64,000 nucleotides of DNA from Liquidambar formosana (GCA_039720395.1 CM077828.1:21742717-21806716); one strand, 5' to 3'; numbered from the stretch's first letter, positions 25,875 through 39,323 are shown. Made by a program: numbers and translations. The notes: generated by a model not told the origin, from the sequence alone.

Positions 25875-26180
25875 TTTTTTTTTTTATTATATAGAAATAG
25901 TGGAAGCATCATAGAAATAACCTAGCAATGGCTAGCATCCTAAGTTCCTAACCAAGGAGGATTATGTTTTGAACTCCTCCTCATATGGGGGTTTTTTGGG
26001 CCGGCAGGCCTCATGCGGCTGGGAAGATCGTCGGTGGTTGCTCATGGTACGGACTGTTGGCCCGTGGAGACGGGATGGCGGCTGAAGGAGTTGGGCTTGA
26101 AATCTCTTGGGCCTAATCCGCTAGTAATTCTTGTAGCCATTTTTAGTCTCTATTTTTAAGGGGATTGTAGTTTATTTTCC
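25875..26180. repeat. Unassigned GC-richer patch, possible transposon tail
   Basis: Starts after a long T run (25867-25885) and contains GGGCCGGCAGGCCTCATGCGG and neighbouring GC-rich text unlike its surroundings. The abrupt change in composition suggests an inserted sequence, but I see no terminal repeats or known motif. Confidence 0.25.
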
Positions 26181-27233
26181 ATTAGCTTCTTAGTACCTAT
26201 TCTTTAACTTCATTCATATTTATTTTCATGTCTTTCTTAATTAATCACTTTGATGAAATCTGAAGTCCTTCTCATTGAGGCATGAGAAAGAATCCAAAAA
26301 AGACTGAACCCAACGGTCAATTTGAACTGATCATATGGTATGATTTTTAAAATTATTTTGCCCAAACAAAGTCAACTGGGTTTAGAATTAATCATAATTT
26401 TGCTAAAAATGGGCCAATGTGACTATGACATCAAAGAGTTACCATCAATTTTCTGCCAGCGAATTGACGACGCAGAACATATCATTGGGTCTTAATCTAT
26501 CTTATAATCGACACTAACCTTGCTAGTGTTTTCTCTTCTTCTCATTAATAGGATGTGGAATCCCTTGCCTTTTGGCAGGAGCTTGATCAATTCCAACAAA
26601 AAGCCATGGCTGATTGAACGGTACCTAATGAAAGCTCAAGCCCAACTAGCCCATATATACATCTTGAATTTTTGCACCAAATGCGCTGTAAGGTCAAAGT
26701 CAAGCATTTTTATGTCCTTATGGCCCCCAGCAGGCAGGTCATGTGGCCATTAAAGAAACAACTTGCGCAACATGCCATTGGTGGCCAATGCTTGAAACTT
26801 CAAAGGAGTTGATATCACAGATTCTTCTTAGCAAGAAAAAAAAGAAAAAAAAGCATGCAATAGCTAGAATTTAGCAGTAAAAAAAAAAACTAGTGTCCTA
26901 TCCTAAATTGTGAGATTTGGATTTCAACCACACCAAGTGAGATGTGAATAAAATGTGGGTTTCAACTGGAGAAAATGGTACTGACGTTTGAGGGGGTGAA
27001 GAAGATAATGTGGGATTGAGCATTGAGGGGTGCCGAAGAAGATGCGAAGCCATTGCGCGTGTGGAGCTGATCTACCTGTGCTACTTCGGTGAGCGCTTGC
27101 TGAGAAGATGCCAACTTGCAAAGACGTTGAGGGATTTAGAATTTACCAGATTTCGAATTGATGAGATTTCCATCATTTGCGAATTCCCCCGTAATTGAGA
27201 TTAACATGCCAATGCCAAGGATGATGATCAGGT
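26181..27233. other. Intergenic, nothing recognised
   Basis: No domain in any frame. A-rich runs at 26837-26855 and 26878-26890. Confidence 0.35.
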
Positions 27234-27376
27234 AAGCACGTGCTGATATAACTTATATCAAAACCTGCATTGGGAGTTGTACCTTGTGCATTAGTGAGAT
27301 GTGAGGGGAATTGAATCAATGCAAGGGGTACAACCCCCAATGCATAGTACTGATGTAACTTACATCAACACGTGCT
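27234..27376. mobile_element. Short MITE-like inverted repeat
   Basis: The left arm GCACGTGCTGATATAACTTA pairs with the right arm GATGTAACTTACATCAACAC...GTGCT; the inner segments CATTGGGAGTTGTACC and GGTACAACCCCCAATG also pair. About 60 of 70 bases per arm are complementary. A degenerate relative lies at about 6890-7065. Confidence 0.55.
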
Positions 27377-27664
27377 GATGGGATCGCCTCTGCCAATGCC
27401 AAATTATAATTGGGTATGCAGGGCACAAAAAAAAAAAAAAAAAAAAAAAAAAGAAGAAGAAGAAAAATCAGAACCCAAGAGTGGAAAAAATAATATTATT
27501 ATGATGATGATGATGATGATGATAAATTGTTAAATGATGAATACAAGGCCTGACATTGTGGACCCTTTGTGCATAACACAATACACAGCATTGCCTGATC
27601 TAAGGAGGGCAGAAACAACTATGATAATTAACACACAAAAATATAGGAGTATGGATTGTAGTAC
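27377..27664 (-). other. 3' flank of the gar2-related gene
   Basis: Contains an A run (27427-27451) and an (ATG)n-type repeat (27501-27521). Probably includes the 3'UTR of the minus-strand gene that ends at 27665. Confidence 0.4.
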
Positions 27665-29641
27665 TTAAAATTTACAGCAGAGAAAACACTTCCTCCAACG
27701 ACGATGCTTCCGCAATTGTCTAGGGTCAGCTTTCTCCATTTTTACTGGGCTGCCATTCCATTCTGTAGATAATCTGATCATGTAAATCCAAGTTATTGTA
27801 ACCAACTAAATTGAAAAAGAGAACCACAATAAAGAGCAAGGGAAAACATAGGTAAACAAAATTTACATGGGAAAAGCAAAGGACTGGATGCTGGTTGTGC
27901 TGCTATTCGACCTGAGAGAAATGCTACCGGAATATGATCTCCCTGAGTATGCTATTGGACCCGAAAGGGAACCCACTGCAGAGATGCTGGACTCTGCATA
28001 ACCATGTTGCATAACAGAGCTTTCGCTTGAAATGGCTGGACTTTCTGACATATCTTCAAGCTTGGGCATGTCTTTAATTTCAAGAGGTGGTTTACAGTCT
28101 GCATTTTGTGGCCCTTCCTCCTCTCTGCTGCTTATTGTGACTATAGATGAATCTAACTCATGAATTATGCTTCCACTCTTCAACTCACTTTTAGAAGAAT
28201 CCACAAACGGATGGACGTTGTTCTCAATTACTTCACTTGGAGAAAATACCATAGATTTTTCCAAGACTTCCTCCTTACATGGGACCTGGAATTTCAAGAA
28301 AATCAAGATTTAACATTCTAGTATAGGAATGCCAAAGATTTTTGTCCACTCTCTAGACATTCATAGAAGTCAAGTTGGGATATTGAGGCATGTACTCCAA
28401 GTTAAAGGTTGGGGAAGTAGGAAGTAACCACCCATCCCCTTGCATATGATCTCTAACTAGAACAATAAGGCAAATGTGACATACAAACCACTAGTGGATC
28501 ACTAAGTAGGTACGTCATAAATGCACTAATCACGGAGCATTGGAGCAAGAACATGACAATCAAAAACACCTTTCGCTTTAAAGCCAGTTCATTAAATTCA
28601 CATTAGGCCTGGCATATAACTAATGTTTTGTAAACAAATAGCCTCTAATATCTAATAATATTTTACTACAACCAGCATGGTTCCATGATTTATAATCAAT
28701 ATTTACTAATATTTACTAATTAATAATCCTAAGGATATATTTTGTATATTAGATAAAATATTTAACCACACACTCATGTACATTGTCATTAAAGTACAAA
28801 TTAAAGGACTCTTATGACCCATCACAGACCACCAACTTCTTGCAAAGCACGCCTACTTTCCAGCAGATCAACAATAGAAATGGATACCCAACTAATAAAA
28901 AGATTTAAAAAAAAAAAAAGAAAAAAAAAAGGAGAAAACATCCCTGCTATGAATACCCACTCATAAAGTGCATCTTTTGTGTTAACATATCAATTTTTCC
29001 ATACAGCTTAGAATTTTCAAATATTCGAAACACGTTTAGTTTAAACTTTGGATTTTCCATAGCTCAAGTTTCAAATTACATTGAAAGGGGTAGTACTCGA
29101 TGTATAATGTCTCATATGACAAATTGTGGGGTTTTAAAGGGTTTTGAATTGAAGATGGGGTTTGATAAACATTCTTCCGTTGTCTGTAGAAGATACTGCA
29201 TTAAAATAATTAAAATAAAATTGGTACTGCTGTTTACAGAGCATCAATCTAAAGCATTTAGTAAATATGTGCGCTCTATAAAGAAGGCACAATACAGTGC
29301 AGAATGACCCCTTTTTTTGTTCTTTCTGAAAGTGGACATAATGACTGCTTCAATATAATTTGTCACATATATAATTAAATACTATTTTTATCTTAATAAT
29401 GGTTGTTGGAGAGCTTACTATAGATGCACTTGATGTAACATAGATGAGTGTAATGATGCATTAAAGTTTACATGAGGCAACATTTTATAAGCAATGATTG
29501 CGATTTTACCCTTTCCATGCTAAGTTGGAAACCATAATACGTCAAATATTTTATTAATATTAATAATGGTTCTGTTGAATAACACTGAGAATTCTTAAGA
29601 AATAAAAACAAAGAAACCCCATGATACAAATATATCCTGCT

Positions 29642-29680
<39 letters not shown>

Positions 29681-29899
29681 TTATTTATATAGTTATTCTA
29701 CCTGTTCTGTCAATATGTATCGGAAGTACTTCGAATCTGTTAAAAATTTTGGACAGACTATGCCATTTTTTAGTATTTAATTTGTACCATAGTCGTATTT
29801 TAATTGTTTAAAGCCAAAACTAGGCCCCAAGCCCATGAAACATTTCATAAGGTATGTCCTATTGGCACTAAATTTCTTATGTGCTTCCCTTTTCTACAC

Positions 29900-29935
<36 letters not shown>

Positions 29936-31415
29936 GACTGGCACTAAGGATTGGAGGTTCTGGACACAATAGGCAGACAAACCAAATTTGGCACATCATG
30001 GTGTCGCAACATTGCAGATTGGAAGGATCCTAAGTTGTAAGTTTCCAACTAATGAACAGTTTAAATGGTTCACAACAAGCATAAGATATAAAGCACAAGT
30101 TAGGTTTCATAAACTGGTTGGTAATTTTTGCCACCAGATGTGGCTTTTGGTTGTGCCCCACCAAAATGATGACTGCAGTGCATGTGCAAAGAATAAAGGC
30201 ATGTCCCCCTCAGTGGGATGCCACCCACTCCAACACTCCCTCCAGTTACAGAAACCAGAACTGAAAAGCATTAGTACCCCTAACACAAAAATGAGGATTC
30301 TTATCATTTCAGAACTTCCATTATTAGTTCCTAGTATTCTTGTGGAGCCTGAATCCTGGACCAAATGAAACCTTCTCTTGACAAGAAGTTATATAGCCAA
30401 ACAAAGAAGATACCCAATACAGTAAATGTCTCAAAAAGAATGTATTGCCATAAAACTGGGCGAAACAGCCTCATGGGAACAGACCCATAATCTCCAAACC
30501 AGGGGCACTGAATAAATTCTACCTCAATCAGGGAACCTTTCACTTTAAACAATGATGAATCTAAGCTACTCAGAAAAAGTTAAACTGGATTATAGCCAAA
30601 AGATCTAGAAGAAGATGTACCTGATCAAACTTTTGTTCACATCTATGTCCATTAGGATTGGATAAGTACGTATCGTAGCGAATGGTGTCCACCCCCATAA
30701 CCAGATGCGGCTTATACTTCTCAGTAGAACCATCTCTGACATCAATATCTTCTTCACGTTCCTTCATAAGGTTCTTAGATCCACATTGCTTGGATACATA
30801 CTTATTATAGTCAAGTTCAATGGAAGATTTCGACCCATTTGAAATGGATGGCACCGCCTCATTTGTTGACTCATTACTTCCGTCCACATCGGAGTTCAGA
30901 AGGCAAGAGATAATATTATGGTCCAACTCACAATTTTCTATCAAACACTTCTCCTGGGAAGATACTCCTCTGTCAATGCCAATGTCCTTGACAACCTGAT
31001 AATTGCTCTTTTGGAGAAAAGTGACCAGCTCCGGCAATTCACTGTCCATAACATTGCCATCAGTATAAAAGAATATTCTTTCCTCACCCCCTTCTGATTC
31101 ACTGCGAGATGTAGTATATTTTGTCATGCGCTCTCTTCTTTCCATTGAATCCTCCCTCACCGTGAAGCCATGAACTCCCAACACATTCCTTACTACTCCA
31201 TCTCCATTTGGTTTATCATCTGGAAACGGATCTGAATCAACATCACAATCTTGGCATTTTGAATCACAAATTGCTATATTTTCATCTTTTAAATTGGTCC
31301 TTCTGTCTTCCTTGAATCCTCTACTATCTTCAGGACTGTCACTGAATTTGAAAGACTTGTAATCAGGCTTATTGGCCAGGGTTGTATGGCCAGACAATGA
31401 TTCACTATCTGGCAT
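27665..31415 (-). CDS. Plant 'gar2-related' protein with SFAFP/EW C-terminal signature
   Basis: Three coding exons on the minus strand: 31415-30621 (265 codons, donor CAG/GTACAT), 28285-27867 (acceptor TTCCAG, donor AT/GTAAAT) and 27773-27665 (acceptor GATCAG, stop TAA). Phases agree, giving 440 residues, the length I remember for Arabidopsis At2g03810. Most of the protein is acidic, Ser-rich and probably disordered, with a cluster of SISLRSNSSTTSIQ just before the conserved end. The C-terminus reads SFAFPILSTEWNGSPVKM, then a basic LRKHRRWRKCFLCCKF tail. 'Gar2-related' is only an inherited database label; no RNA-binding domain is visible and the function is unknown. BASL at 49.2-50.7 kb carries the same terminal signature. 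The start at 31415 follows a possible acceptor CAATAG, and the frame stays open 5' of it, so an upstream coding exon is not excluded. Confidence 0.85.
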
Positions 31416-32439
31416 GTATATGAATTTTTTCAGTACTATTGAAAGAAATTTTATATATAAATGCTTCTAAGATATTTCTCATCGTATGATGCAACTTTAA
31501 CATAAAAGTATATGTACATAAACAAAGAGGAAAATGAAAAGAATTTGACAGACAAAAAGGTCGAAAGCTGTAGAAAATAAAATATGGATGCAAGAAACTC
31601 CGAAGTGCTCGTAAACAGCTCAATGTAAAGATTAATGTAGGAGGCTACTTTAAATGCAGTGGAAGCTTCTTCTCTAACGCTAGGAAAATTCTAGATACTG
31701 ACACACTTTTGTTTTGTATCTTCCCATATTACAGAGGGGCGCATTATGCAATTCAGAGTCAGAGTAAGGAAACATAATCTGCATCATCATGCATTTAGTG
31801 CCGTCTTTCAAGAATAGGTACTACTCAGTGCTTCGATGAGTGATGCATAATGACTAGGAGTACATGGAATTTTGGGAGAGGTATACAATATGGTACAAGA
31901 AAATTGGTTTTTTGAGACCACAGAAAAACCCATGGTACAAAATATCATTAGTCTGGTCTTTTTTTTTTTGAGACCACAGAAAATGGATCCATTTGGTGTG
32001 GTTCCAGGTCTTTTTTTTTTCTTTTTTTCGATGAAGTGGGTTTCCAGGTCAAATTTAGAAATCTCTTTGGTTGATGCCAACATCCAATAAACCATTAAAA
32101 TGCAAACCTGTGGTTGTGGAATGCATGCCACATTATTATTCTTTTCCCATCCCTTTATGTAAGTTACAGGATGGGAGATGGAAGAAAAGGTAGGTAACTA
32201 ATGCAAGTATGAAAAACAAAGACTGCCTGCAATGTGGGAAGAAATGTCAAGGAAAGAGAGAATTTAAAGTAAATAAACGGAAAATTAGAGGATTACCACT
32301 TCTCATGGTTACATAAATTGGACAATTCTTAAACCATGTCTACTGCCGGCAATATTTTTCACCAGAAACAGAGTGTTCTACCAGATGTCTGCAGATTACT
32401 TGACCTACGTAGTAGAACAAACAACCATCGAGTTATAAA

Positions 32440-32571
32440 TTAGTTCAAAGTTGACAAGAGATCACTTCCAATGTGCAGATTCATCTGGTTTGTGATAATA
32501 CCAATCAAAGTGCGGTGTGACTCGATGAAGAGGTCAGTTTCTTCATTTGTAACCCTCAAGAAGCCAGACAT
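32440..32571 (-). CDS. 43-codon coding-like ORF in the 5' region of the gar2-related gene
   Basis: Minus-strand frame, ATG at 32571 and TAA at 32440. Its third codon positions are about half G/C, well above the AT-rich surroundings, and the peptide (MSGFLRVTNEETDLFIESHR...) has balanced composition rather than low-complexity runs. It lies about 1 kb upstream of the presumed main start on the same strand, after an acceptor-like TTTGGAAGCCTTGCAAG, so it could be a uORF in a 5'UTR exon. A chance ORF of this length is possible; the composition is what makes it noteworthy. Confidence 0.35.
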   Translation of the reverse strand: MSGFLRVTNEETDLFIESHRTLIGIITNQMNLHIGSDLLSTLN

Positions 32572-34311
32572 TTGTGAACTATGGTGATCCGCGTAATTAC
32601 CTTGCAAGGCTTCCAAAGAAAAGTATAAATCAGCGAATTACAGAACAGTTGAAAAAGCTTAAGAAAATATGAGAACATTTTCTTCAGATATTTAGTCAGC
32701 ACTTTTATTGCATGAACCCAGATAACAATCAGGCACTGAATTAAACTAACTAATTAAGAGTAACCAACAAAGAATAACCAGTCATGTAATTCTCTTATTT
32801 AGAATCTTGCATGTGTGAGTATTCATAACAAATCAAAGGGCCCCAGTAAATTTTTATGGGAAATCAAACACATAATTGCAGAATATATTGCAGGAAAGAT
32901 AAACTTGCATATATTTTAGTAATTCAGCGGGGACTAAATCACAACCTAAACACTCATTAAAATTGAATAAGCAATATAGAAAAGTTGTTATACTTGGCAT
33001 AAAATGGAAGTAGGAAACAGTGAGGAGGAAAAACAAGAAATCTATGAAGCTATTGCAATTATAGAATGTCCACCTTACAAGCGTAGAGGCAATGCAGGAC
33101 GGGAGGTTCAAAACTCTTCTTATCTTATTATTTTGACAAGCAAGCTAGGATCAACAAGAACAAACCCTTGCTTATGAAAGAAAGTACCGATAAAGGTGAG
33201 GTGAGGGCTCAGCACCAAAATCCCACTTGAATAGGAATAGCCAAACTTATCATTGGACAATAACATGCTGCCTATAAGCTTTCTACAACTAAAGTCAAGG
33301 AAAAGGTAAAAGCAATACTCAAGTACCACAAAGAAAGTGAAAGAAAATGACCTCAAAACATCGAAGGATGGGAAAAATGAAATGAAAAAGTAGCCGAGTG
33401 AGTAATGAGAATCATTAATCTATCTTTCACCAAACAACCATAATTAGTACATAAAAGAAAAGGAAATCCATGAAAAGGAGATCTAACAAACTAGACAAAT
33501 TGGACCCTTTTTTTTTTTTCTTTTTTTCTTTTTTTTTTTGGGGTTTCATTCAAAATTCCTTGACATTTTCACCATTTGGGTCACCAAGATTCCTTCAATT
33601 CAAGTTAAAGGCAGTCAGCTTAACAGTTGGAATATTTATCTGTATAGATAATTCCTCCACATTAGTGGTTTGATTTGAAACTTTTCGCCGTTTGGGTCAC
33701 CGGGATTTCTTCAATTCATGATAAAACCAATTAGCTTGAACTCTTAAGCAGTGATCCGTATAGGTAATTCCTTTGCATTTCTAGTTTAAACTAAGTTTTA
33801 AGCCATTCACAGGTAATTTTCTTTTTGTTGACTGCTAAGGTAATATTATATATATATATAGTCTTAAAAGTTTATAATCATTTTGGATCCAATGTAATAA
33901 GAACCTCCACTCAACTTAGCCTCATACAATTATTTGGCTTAGTTGAGATGAGATTTCTTTTACCTTTTCTTTCTCTTTATTACGTTATTCATTTGGGCAT
34001 AAAAGCAAAAACAACATAAACATAGGATTCAAAATTTAATTTCCATTTGTTTTCCTTAACTTTCTCAGCAACCAAACAGAGGACACAACGTTATACTCGT
34101 AACCAATTTTCAAACATAAAGCACAGGAAACTCCAAAGTAATAACAAAAGTTCAAAAGAGACCCGACCCAGATCCCAACAAGTTCTTAACCTCGATATAA
34201 AACCAACGACAACAAAAAATAAAATAAACAAAACAAGTTCTTAACCTCAATATAAAACCAACAACAACAAAAAATAAAATAAATTAAAATAAACAAATAA
34301 ATAAAAGGTAC

Positions 34312-34357
34312 CTTCTGATCAGTCCAGAAACATCTCAAACTAGTTCTTGAAAATCTC
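34312..34357 (-). other. Candidate 5'UTR exon of the gar2-related gene
   Basis: On the minus strand a 46-nt segment is bounded by an acceptor GTTGGCAG and a donor CAGAAG/GTACCT. It has stops in at least one frame and is probably untranslated. Inferred from splice sites only. Confidence 0.35.
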
Positions 34358-34440
34358 CTGCCAACATGTATAATAATAAGAAAAGGCGAACAAAGTACAA
34401 CCACATAGAATCAAACTCCTTAGCTCCAACAACAAAAAAC

Positions 34441-34445
<5 letters not shown>

Positions 34446-34485
<40 letters not shown>
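34446..34485. repeat. (TA)n microsatellite
   Basis: About 20 uninterrupted TA units inside the presumed first intron of the gar2-related gene. Confidence 0.9.
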
Positions 34486-34487
<2 letters not shown>

Positions 34488-34643
34488 TCATTTTGTATTT
34501 GGGAAAATGAAGAGTCATAGGATGGGAGTTAAGGGGCGGTTCCTCCAGAAACGTTAGTTGTAATAAATTGACAGTTCAATGCATTAAATATCCAAAATAA
34601 CATCCTACTCGCATCAAACACCTTCTACCTTTGTATATACAGT

Positions 34644-34750
34644 CTGTTTGGTTGATGAGAAACCGAAAGAAAATGAAACGAAAGTTGACAATTCAAAATT
34701 CAGTGTTAACTTGAATTTCATCCTTTTTTTTTTCTCAGGAACCAAACAGA
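34644..34750. mobile_element. Small GTTTGGTT-type MITE, gar2-related intron 1
   Basis: Ends TCTGTTTGGTTGATGAGAAA and, at the right, TTTCTCAGGAACCAAACAGA, an inverted pair of 20 bases with few mismatches. A solo end of the same type (TTTCTCAGCAACCAAACAGA) lies at 34060-34079, and another pair is in MPB2C intron 1. Confidence 0.55.
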
Positions 34751-34872
34751 GCAATTGGGTTTTTTCTGAAGAAATCGATTATCGATTGATGATATTAGAT
34801 TAGTAGAACTTTGCTGAGTTTTCCCGGAAAAGTTCGTGTCCTTCACCGGGAAATTTTATCGGCTAGACTTAC

Positions 34873-34950
34873 AGCACGAGAAAAATTCTTCGGTGAATAT
34901 AAACGGTACCAGGTTTGATGTAGAAGACGTGTAGGCACTGGCTGTGTCAT
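34873..34950 (-). other. Candidate first exon (5'UTR) of the gar2-related gene
   Basis: Ends on the minus strand at a perfect donor, CGTGCT/GTAAGT (donor at 34872-34867), the strongest such site in the region. The upstream boundary is a guess. The segment between this donor and 34357 would be intron 1 and contains the small MITE at 34644-34750. Confidence 0.4.
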
Positions 34951-35577
34951 GGAATTTCCATACATCGACGTTTATTTGCAACACGTGCAACTACACAATT
35001 GGTCGCCCCTTTTGACGACTTCCTAACTCTCTGGGTGCAACTCACCGTTACAGACAATTCCAATGACAAAAAAACAAAAATAAAAAAAAAATTATATTAA
35101 TATATAAAAATATTTAATGGTGTCCACTTTGATTTGAAAGGAATAATGAATATACCATACACCTATAACCTAACTTATAGGTGGGATAAAGTCATGCCAG
35201 AGTTCCACCCAACAATGGTATTTAGGGGAGTGACAACATCCTTTCTCATTAATGGGTTATGGCTGAAGGACTACGGCATGTGTCCTTTCTTTTAAATATG
35301 TGTCTTGACTCTAAAAGGGAATGGGTCCTACAAAATGTTAAAAATTTTCTTGTGCATAAAACACATTTGCAATGAAGAGCACGATGACCCATTGCTGGCA
35401 AAGGACACTAATCTTCTCATGATATGTAATTCTTTCGTGTAAGGGAAGTCACATTTGATGTTAAAGGTTGTATTTTTATGGGCAAATTAGGTAACACATT
35501 CTTATATAGCAAGTATGAGAAAAGATGATTCCTTCTTGGGGTATTGAATAGTTTTCCCCTACATTTGAAATATATCT
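34951..35577. other. Intergenic/promoter side of the gar2-related gene
   Basis: No coding frame with a recognisable domain. Contains ACACGTGCAAC at about 34980-34990, an ACGT core close to the presumed promoter. Confidence 0.35.
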
Positions 35578-35811
35578 GGCAATGTTTGTTTGGTTGGAAT
35601 GGAATGAGTGGGAATGGAATCTGATTCCATGCTTAAAATAGTTTGGAATGGAATGAGATTGAAATAAACATTATTAAATAAATATCATTATAATTCACTA
35701 TTATTGTTTGATTCCATTTTCATTTAATTATCTCATCCAAACACATTGTTTGGAATGAAATGAAATGTGATTTCATTCTATCCATTCCATTCTAACCAAA
35801 CAAACATGGCC
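35578..35811. mobile_element. MITE with TGTTTGTTTGGTT termini
   Basis: Left end GGCAATGTTTGTTTGGTTGG and right end (reverse complement) GGCCATGTTTGTTTGGTTAG, followed on both sides by AATGGAATG. A 234-bp palindromic element without coding capacity. The terminal form suggests PIF/Harbinger-type, but the 3-bp flanks do not match, so the superfamily is uncertain. Confidence 0.6.
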
Positions 35812-38800
35812 TATGTGTATTCATGGGCATTTGTTTTACTATTGGAGTCTCAATTACAAAAATTCATTATAAAATATCAATGGGTTTCTCTTTTCGTATA
35901 ATATTTTATAAAAACTTCACATTAAATTTGATAGGTATATGTGAATTTATTTCGAAATATTTTTTATTTCATTTATTTTTGTCAATGTGATAAATATGAT
36001 GATATAATGTGTTTTTAAATTATGTGTAGAAATTAATTTAAAATAATTTTTTTTTTTTTGTTGAGAAATGCCTCATAATAGACCTCCTCAATAAATGTTG
36101 TCTCAATCCTTGAGAAGGTAGAGGGACTCACTCTCACACCAAAAGCATGATGATGCCCTTGGCCTCTTGGATAGCACATGGGGGAATGGAAACTTCCTCT
36201 CCACCAGCAAAACCAGTCCTTCCTTCTTCGGCCTAACCCGAGTTGGGGGCAACTTGGGTGGGATTAACCCATCCAATCTGAGCTTATCTCGAACTTCGGG
36301 CGAGCTTGAACAATCATTTTTTATTATTTTTTATTTTTAGATTGGTATAATTAGGAAAATAAGTGTTCAAATTCAATTCATGTTTCTCTATCAAAAATTA
36401 GAAAAATAAAAAAATAAAAAAATCAATTCATGTTGATTGTGGTTGATCAGATGGATCAGGGCAATCCGTCCCACTTGAAATCCAAATCCATATTATGTTA
36501 TATTTCCTGTCAAGAATTAGTCAGTAGGCAAGAGAAAGCTGCCATCATATCAGCCCTTGTGACCTAATGGTATTCAAATGGAGTTGGGGTGTGGGTAGAA
36601 TTTAGGGTTTAAAGTCCCTTCAATGTATCCAAAAAAGAGACTTGCTCCTTATATGCATTATCTTTTGGGTAATGTTACTTTGCCCCCATAATTTGCCATA
36701 CTATATGCATTTGGGAGGATTTTAATTTTTAGGGTTTAATCATATCAGTGGATCCTACAACTTTACACTTCAAATGCACATAATAAGATAAAGTGTGAGA
36801 CAAAGTAGCATTACTCTTATCATTTTCAGGCATTTCAGGAGACAATATACAGTAAATAGTTACAATATTTGTCTGAGTGGTGGAACTTCATTTTCTAAAC
36901 AAGTACACGCCATAAATTAGCACTTGATGTTCTTGTACCTGAATTTACCAATTTGAAGACTCAAACATGTGTCCTCGTCATAAATTGACTATAGTGTAAA
37001 CGTAATCAATGTACGAGTAGAAGTCAGTACTATATCTTTTAAGTAGAGGTTAAGTTATTAATGGAGCATTTAGAAATTCGTATTTATATCTTTTAGGTGG
37101 AGGTTAAGTTAAAGTGGTTAGTATTCGGATTTTCTTACTCAATGCTTAGATTCGAGTCTTCATAACCGTTTGATAGGGTTAAATCTACTCTTTAACATAA
37201 AGTGCTTGCAGTGGGACTTAAACTTTGGCCCCGACATAAGTGTGGTGAGGTCCCTACAGATTAATTGTGGATTGTTAAGAGGAAATGCTTCCTAACAAGT
37301 ATGTGCAGTCACCTATCTATGTGCCCTTTTTCTCCTCTAATGAAGGTTTAGTGATTAATGGAGTAGTTAGATACCTTTATTTCTAGTCATTTTAGTTTCT
37401 TGTTTTTCGGTGGAGGGAAGTTAAACGTCTAAACCTACCCTAACCACACCCACCCAAACGTCATATGATTAACGGCTCATTGGCTTTTTCTAGTCTGTTG
37501 GTTTTTAACTTTTTATTTTTAGGTGGGGTCACGCCAGGAGTCCGAAACAAATTAAACTGATGTCCAATGGCTTTGGATAGTTATGGCTTATTGGTTTAGA
37601 CCTACCAAGACCTTGTCCATTGAATATTATGAAGATAAAGCTGATGTTCACTAGCTACTGGCTAGCTAGGTCATTCCTTCTTAGGAGAAGAAATTTGGAA
37701 CCTTTCCAAAGAGAAAAATCCATTTCCAAAGGGGTCTTTTCCTCATGGCATCATTCGCTTGTTCACTCAAGCCTTCGCTCCACTTGTTGGAATGGTTCAT
37801 GAATAAGATCAACTAATGAAAGATTAATAATATGTTTGGATGAGAGATTTAGACTAAGGTGAGATTCAATCTCAATTATATGTACTCTCGATCAATTATA
37901 TGTACTACCGTAGTCATAATTTGGCATTGAATTAATCCCAATGTAGTCCAAATTTTCACTGCAAATCTCTCATCCAAATACACCATTAAAGTTTGGTTGC
38001 ACCTGAGGTCGAGCTTGCCACTACTGTTAAATAGCATCCTCTGTGTATGCTGGCGCCCGACGACCATGTTTCCGGCCAAAAGAATCTTAAAACTACACTC
38101 CCCTTGAGCTATCTCAATATATATCTGTGAATATTGCACATATTATGCAATGAGTGCACGTCAACTCAACGATTGGGAAAGTGTCGGTGCAAATCTATAG
38201 AAACAAGAAGAAGAAACGATACTTCAAGGCACGTAATCGCTTTATTTGAGATCATACTTCTCCCCACTAATTCTGAAAAGGAGCCAAGAGTTCACTTTAA
38301 TGGGGGCATTTTTTAGTTGGTTTTATCTTAATTTTATAAATGAAATATATTGTTAGCATTATTATTTTGTCTAAGAGGTCTCCAAACGATACTTCAAGAA
38401 CCACTAATTCATCTCTTGATGTTAAATTAAATAGAATAAAGTAAATTAGTTGACTACAAATTTACAATATTTCACAAAATTTAATTGACAATAATGTCAA
38501 CAAATCAAGACTATTTGAATTGATGGAAGCTTTCAAAAACTTAAACATTCATTAATAATATTTTTATAAAGGAACAAAACAAGACATTTATTATTTTTAG
38601 TGTATATGTAAAAATAAAAAATAAAATAGAGGAGTTATGTGTCCCAAAGGCTCTTACCAGAATCCGTCCATGTAAGTAAGTGTGTAGAGAATTCTGACAA
38701 ATTTGCCTCTAAGATATAATGAAAACACATTTGGAAGTTTTATTGCCTTTGGGAAAGATATGGAGATATAAAGATTGCTCGTGTTTTGTAATGGCCAAAT

Positions 38801-38830
38801 TTTTGGCCATTTTGTAAACACAAAATTGTC
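35812..38830. other. Intergenic, nothing recognised
   Basis: AT-rich with short frames only (for example 37620-37802 and 37876-38139), none with a known domain. Confidence 0.4.
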
Positions 38831-38929
38831 CTTTCAAAAGGTATAGCACCCTTTTACAGTCAAGTCATTTTTTGTAACTTCAAAAATAAGTGCCACCCTT
38901 TCAAAAGGTATAGCACCCTTTCAATAGTT

Positions 38930-39210
38930 GGAGTTTAACTATCATAGTAGTCTTTTTCACAATATAAAATTTTATTTATAAAATTCATAGGTACAATCAA
39001 AATTTGATGTTCCACAATATTTGAATAAACTATTGTCTAATACCTAGGTATAACTATCTCCAACAGTTTGAATTCAATTATCATATAAGTCATTTTCACA
39101 ATATAAAATTTTACTTATAAAATTCATACGTATGATCAAAATTTGATGTTCCACAATATTTGACTAAAATTGTCTATTAATTTTGATTGTATTATATGTG
39201 AGTTTATTTT
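38930..39210. repeat. Tandem duplication, period about 139 bp
   Basis: Two adjacent diverged copies share CACAATATAAAATTTTA (starting at 38958 and 39097) and AATTTGATGTTCCACAATAT in the same order and spacing. Just upstream the phrase GGTATAGCACCCTTT is also repeated. Function unknown. Confidence 0.65.
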
Positions 39211-39323
39211 GACAATTTTTCTATTAAAATCATATTAGTAGGAGTGTAGGACACGTTTAATGAAATAAATATAATGACGTAACATGTATATTAATTGTGT
39301 GTGTATATATATATATATATATA

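Noticed and set aside
30331..30552. 73-codon minus-strand frame with a hydrophobic segment
   Set aside because: Lies in the intron of the gar2-related gene between well-defined exons; no start context or homology recognised.
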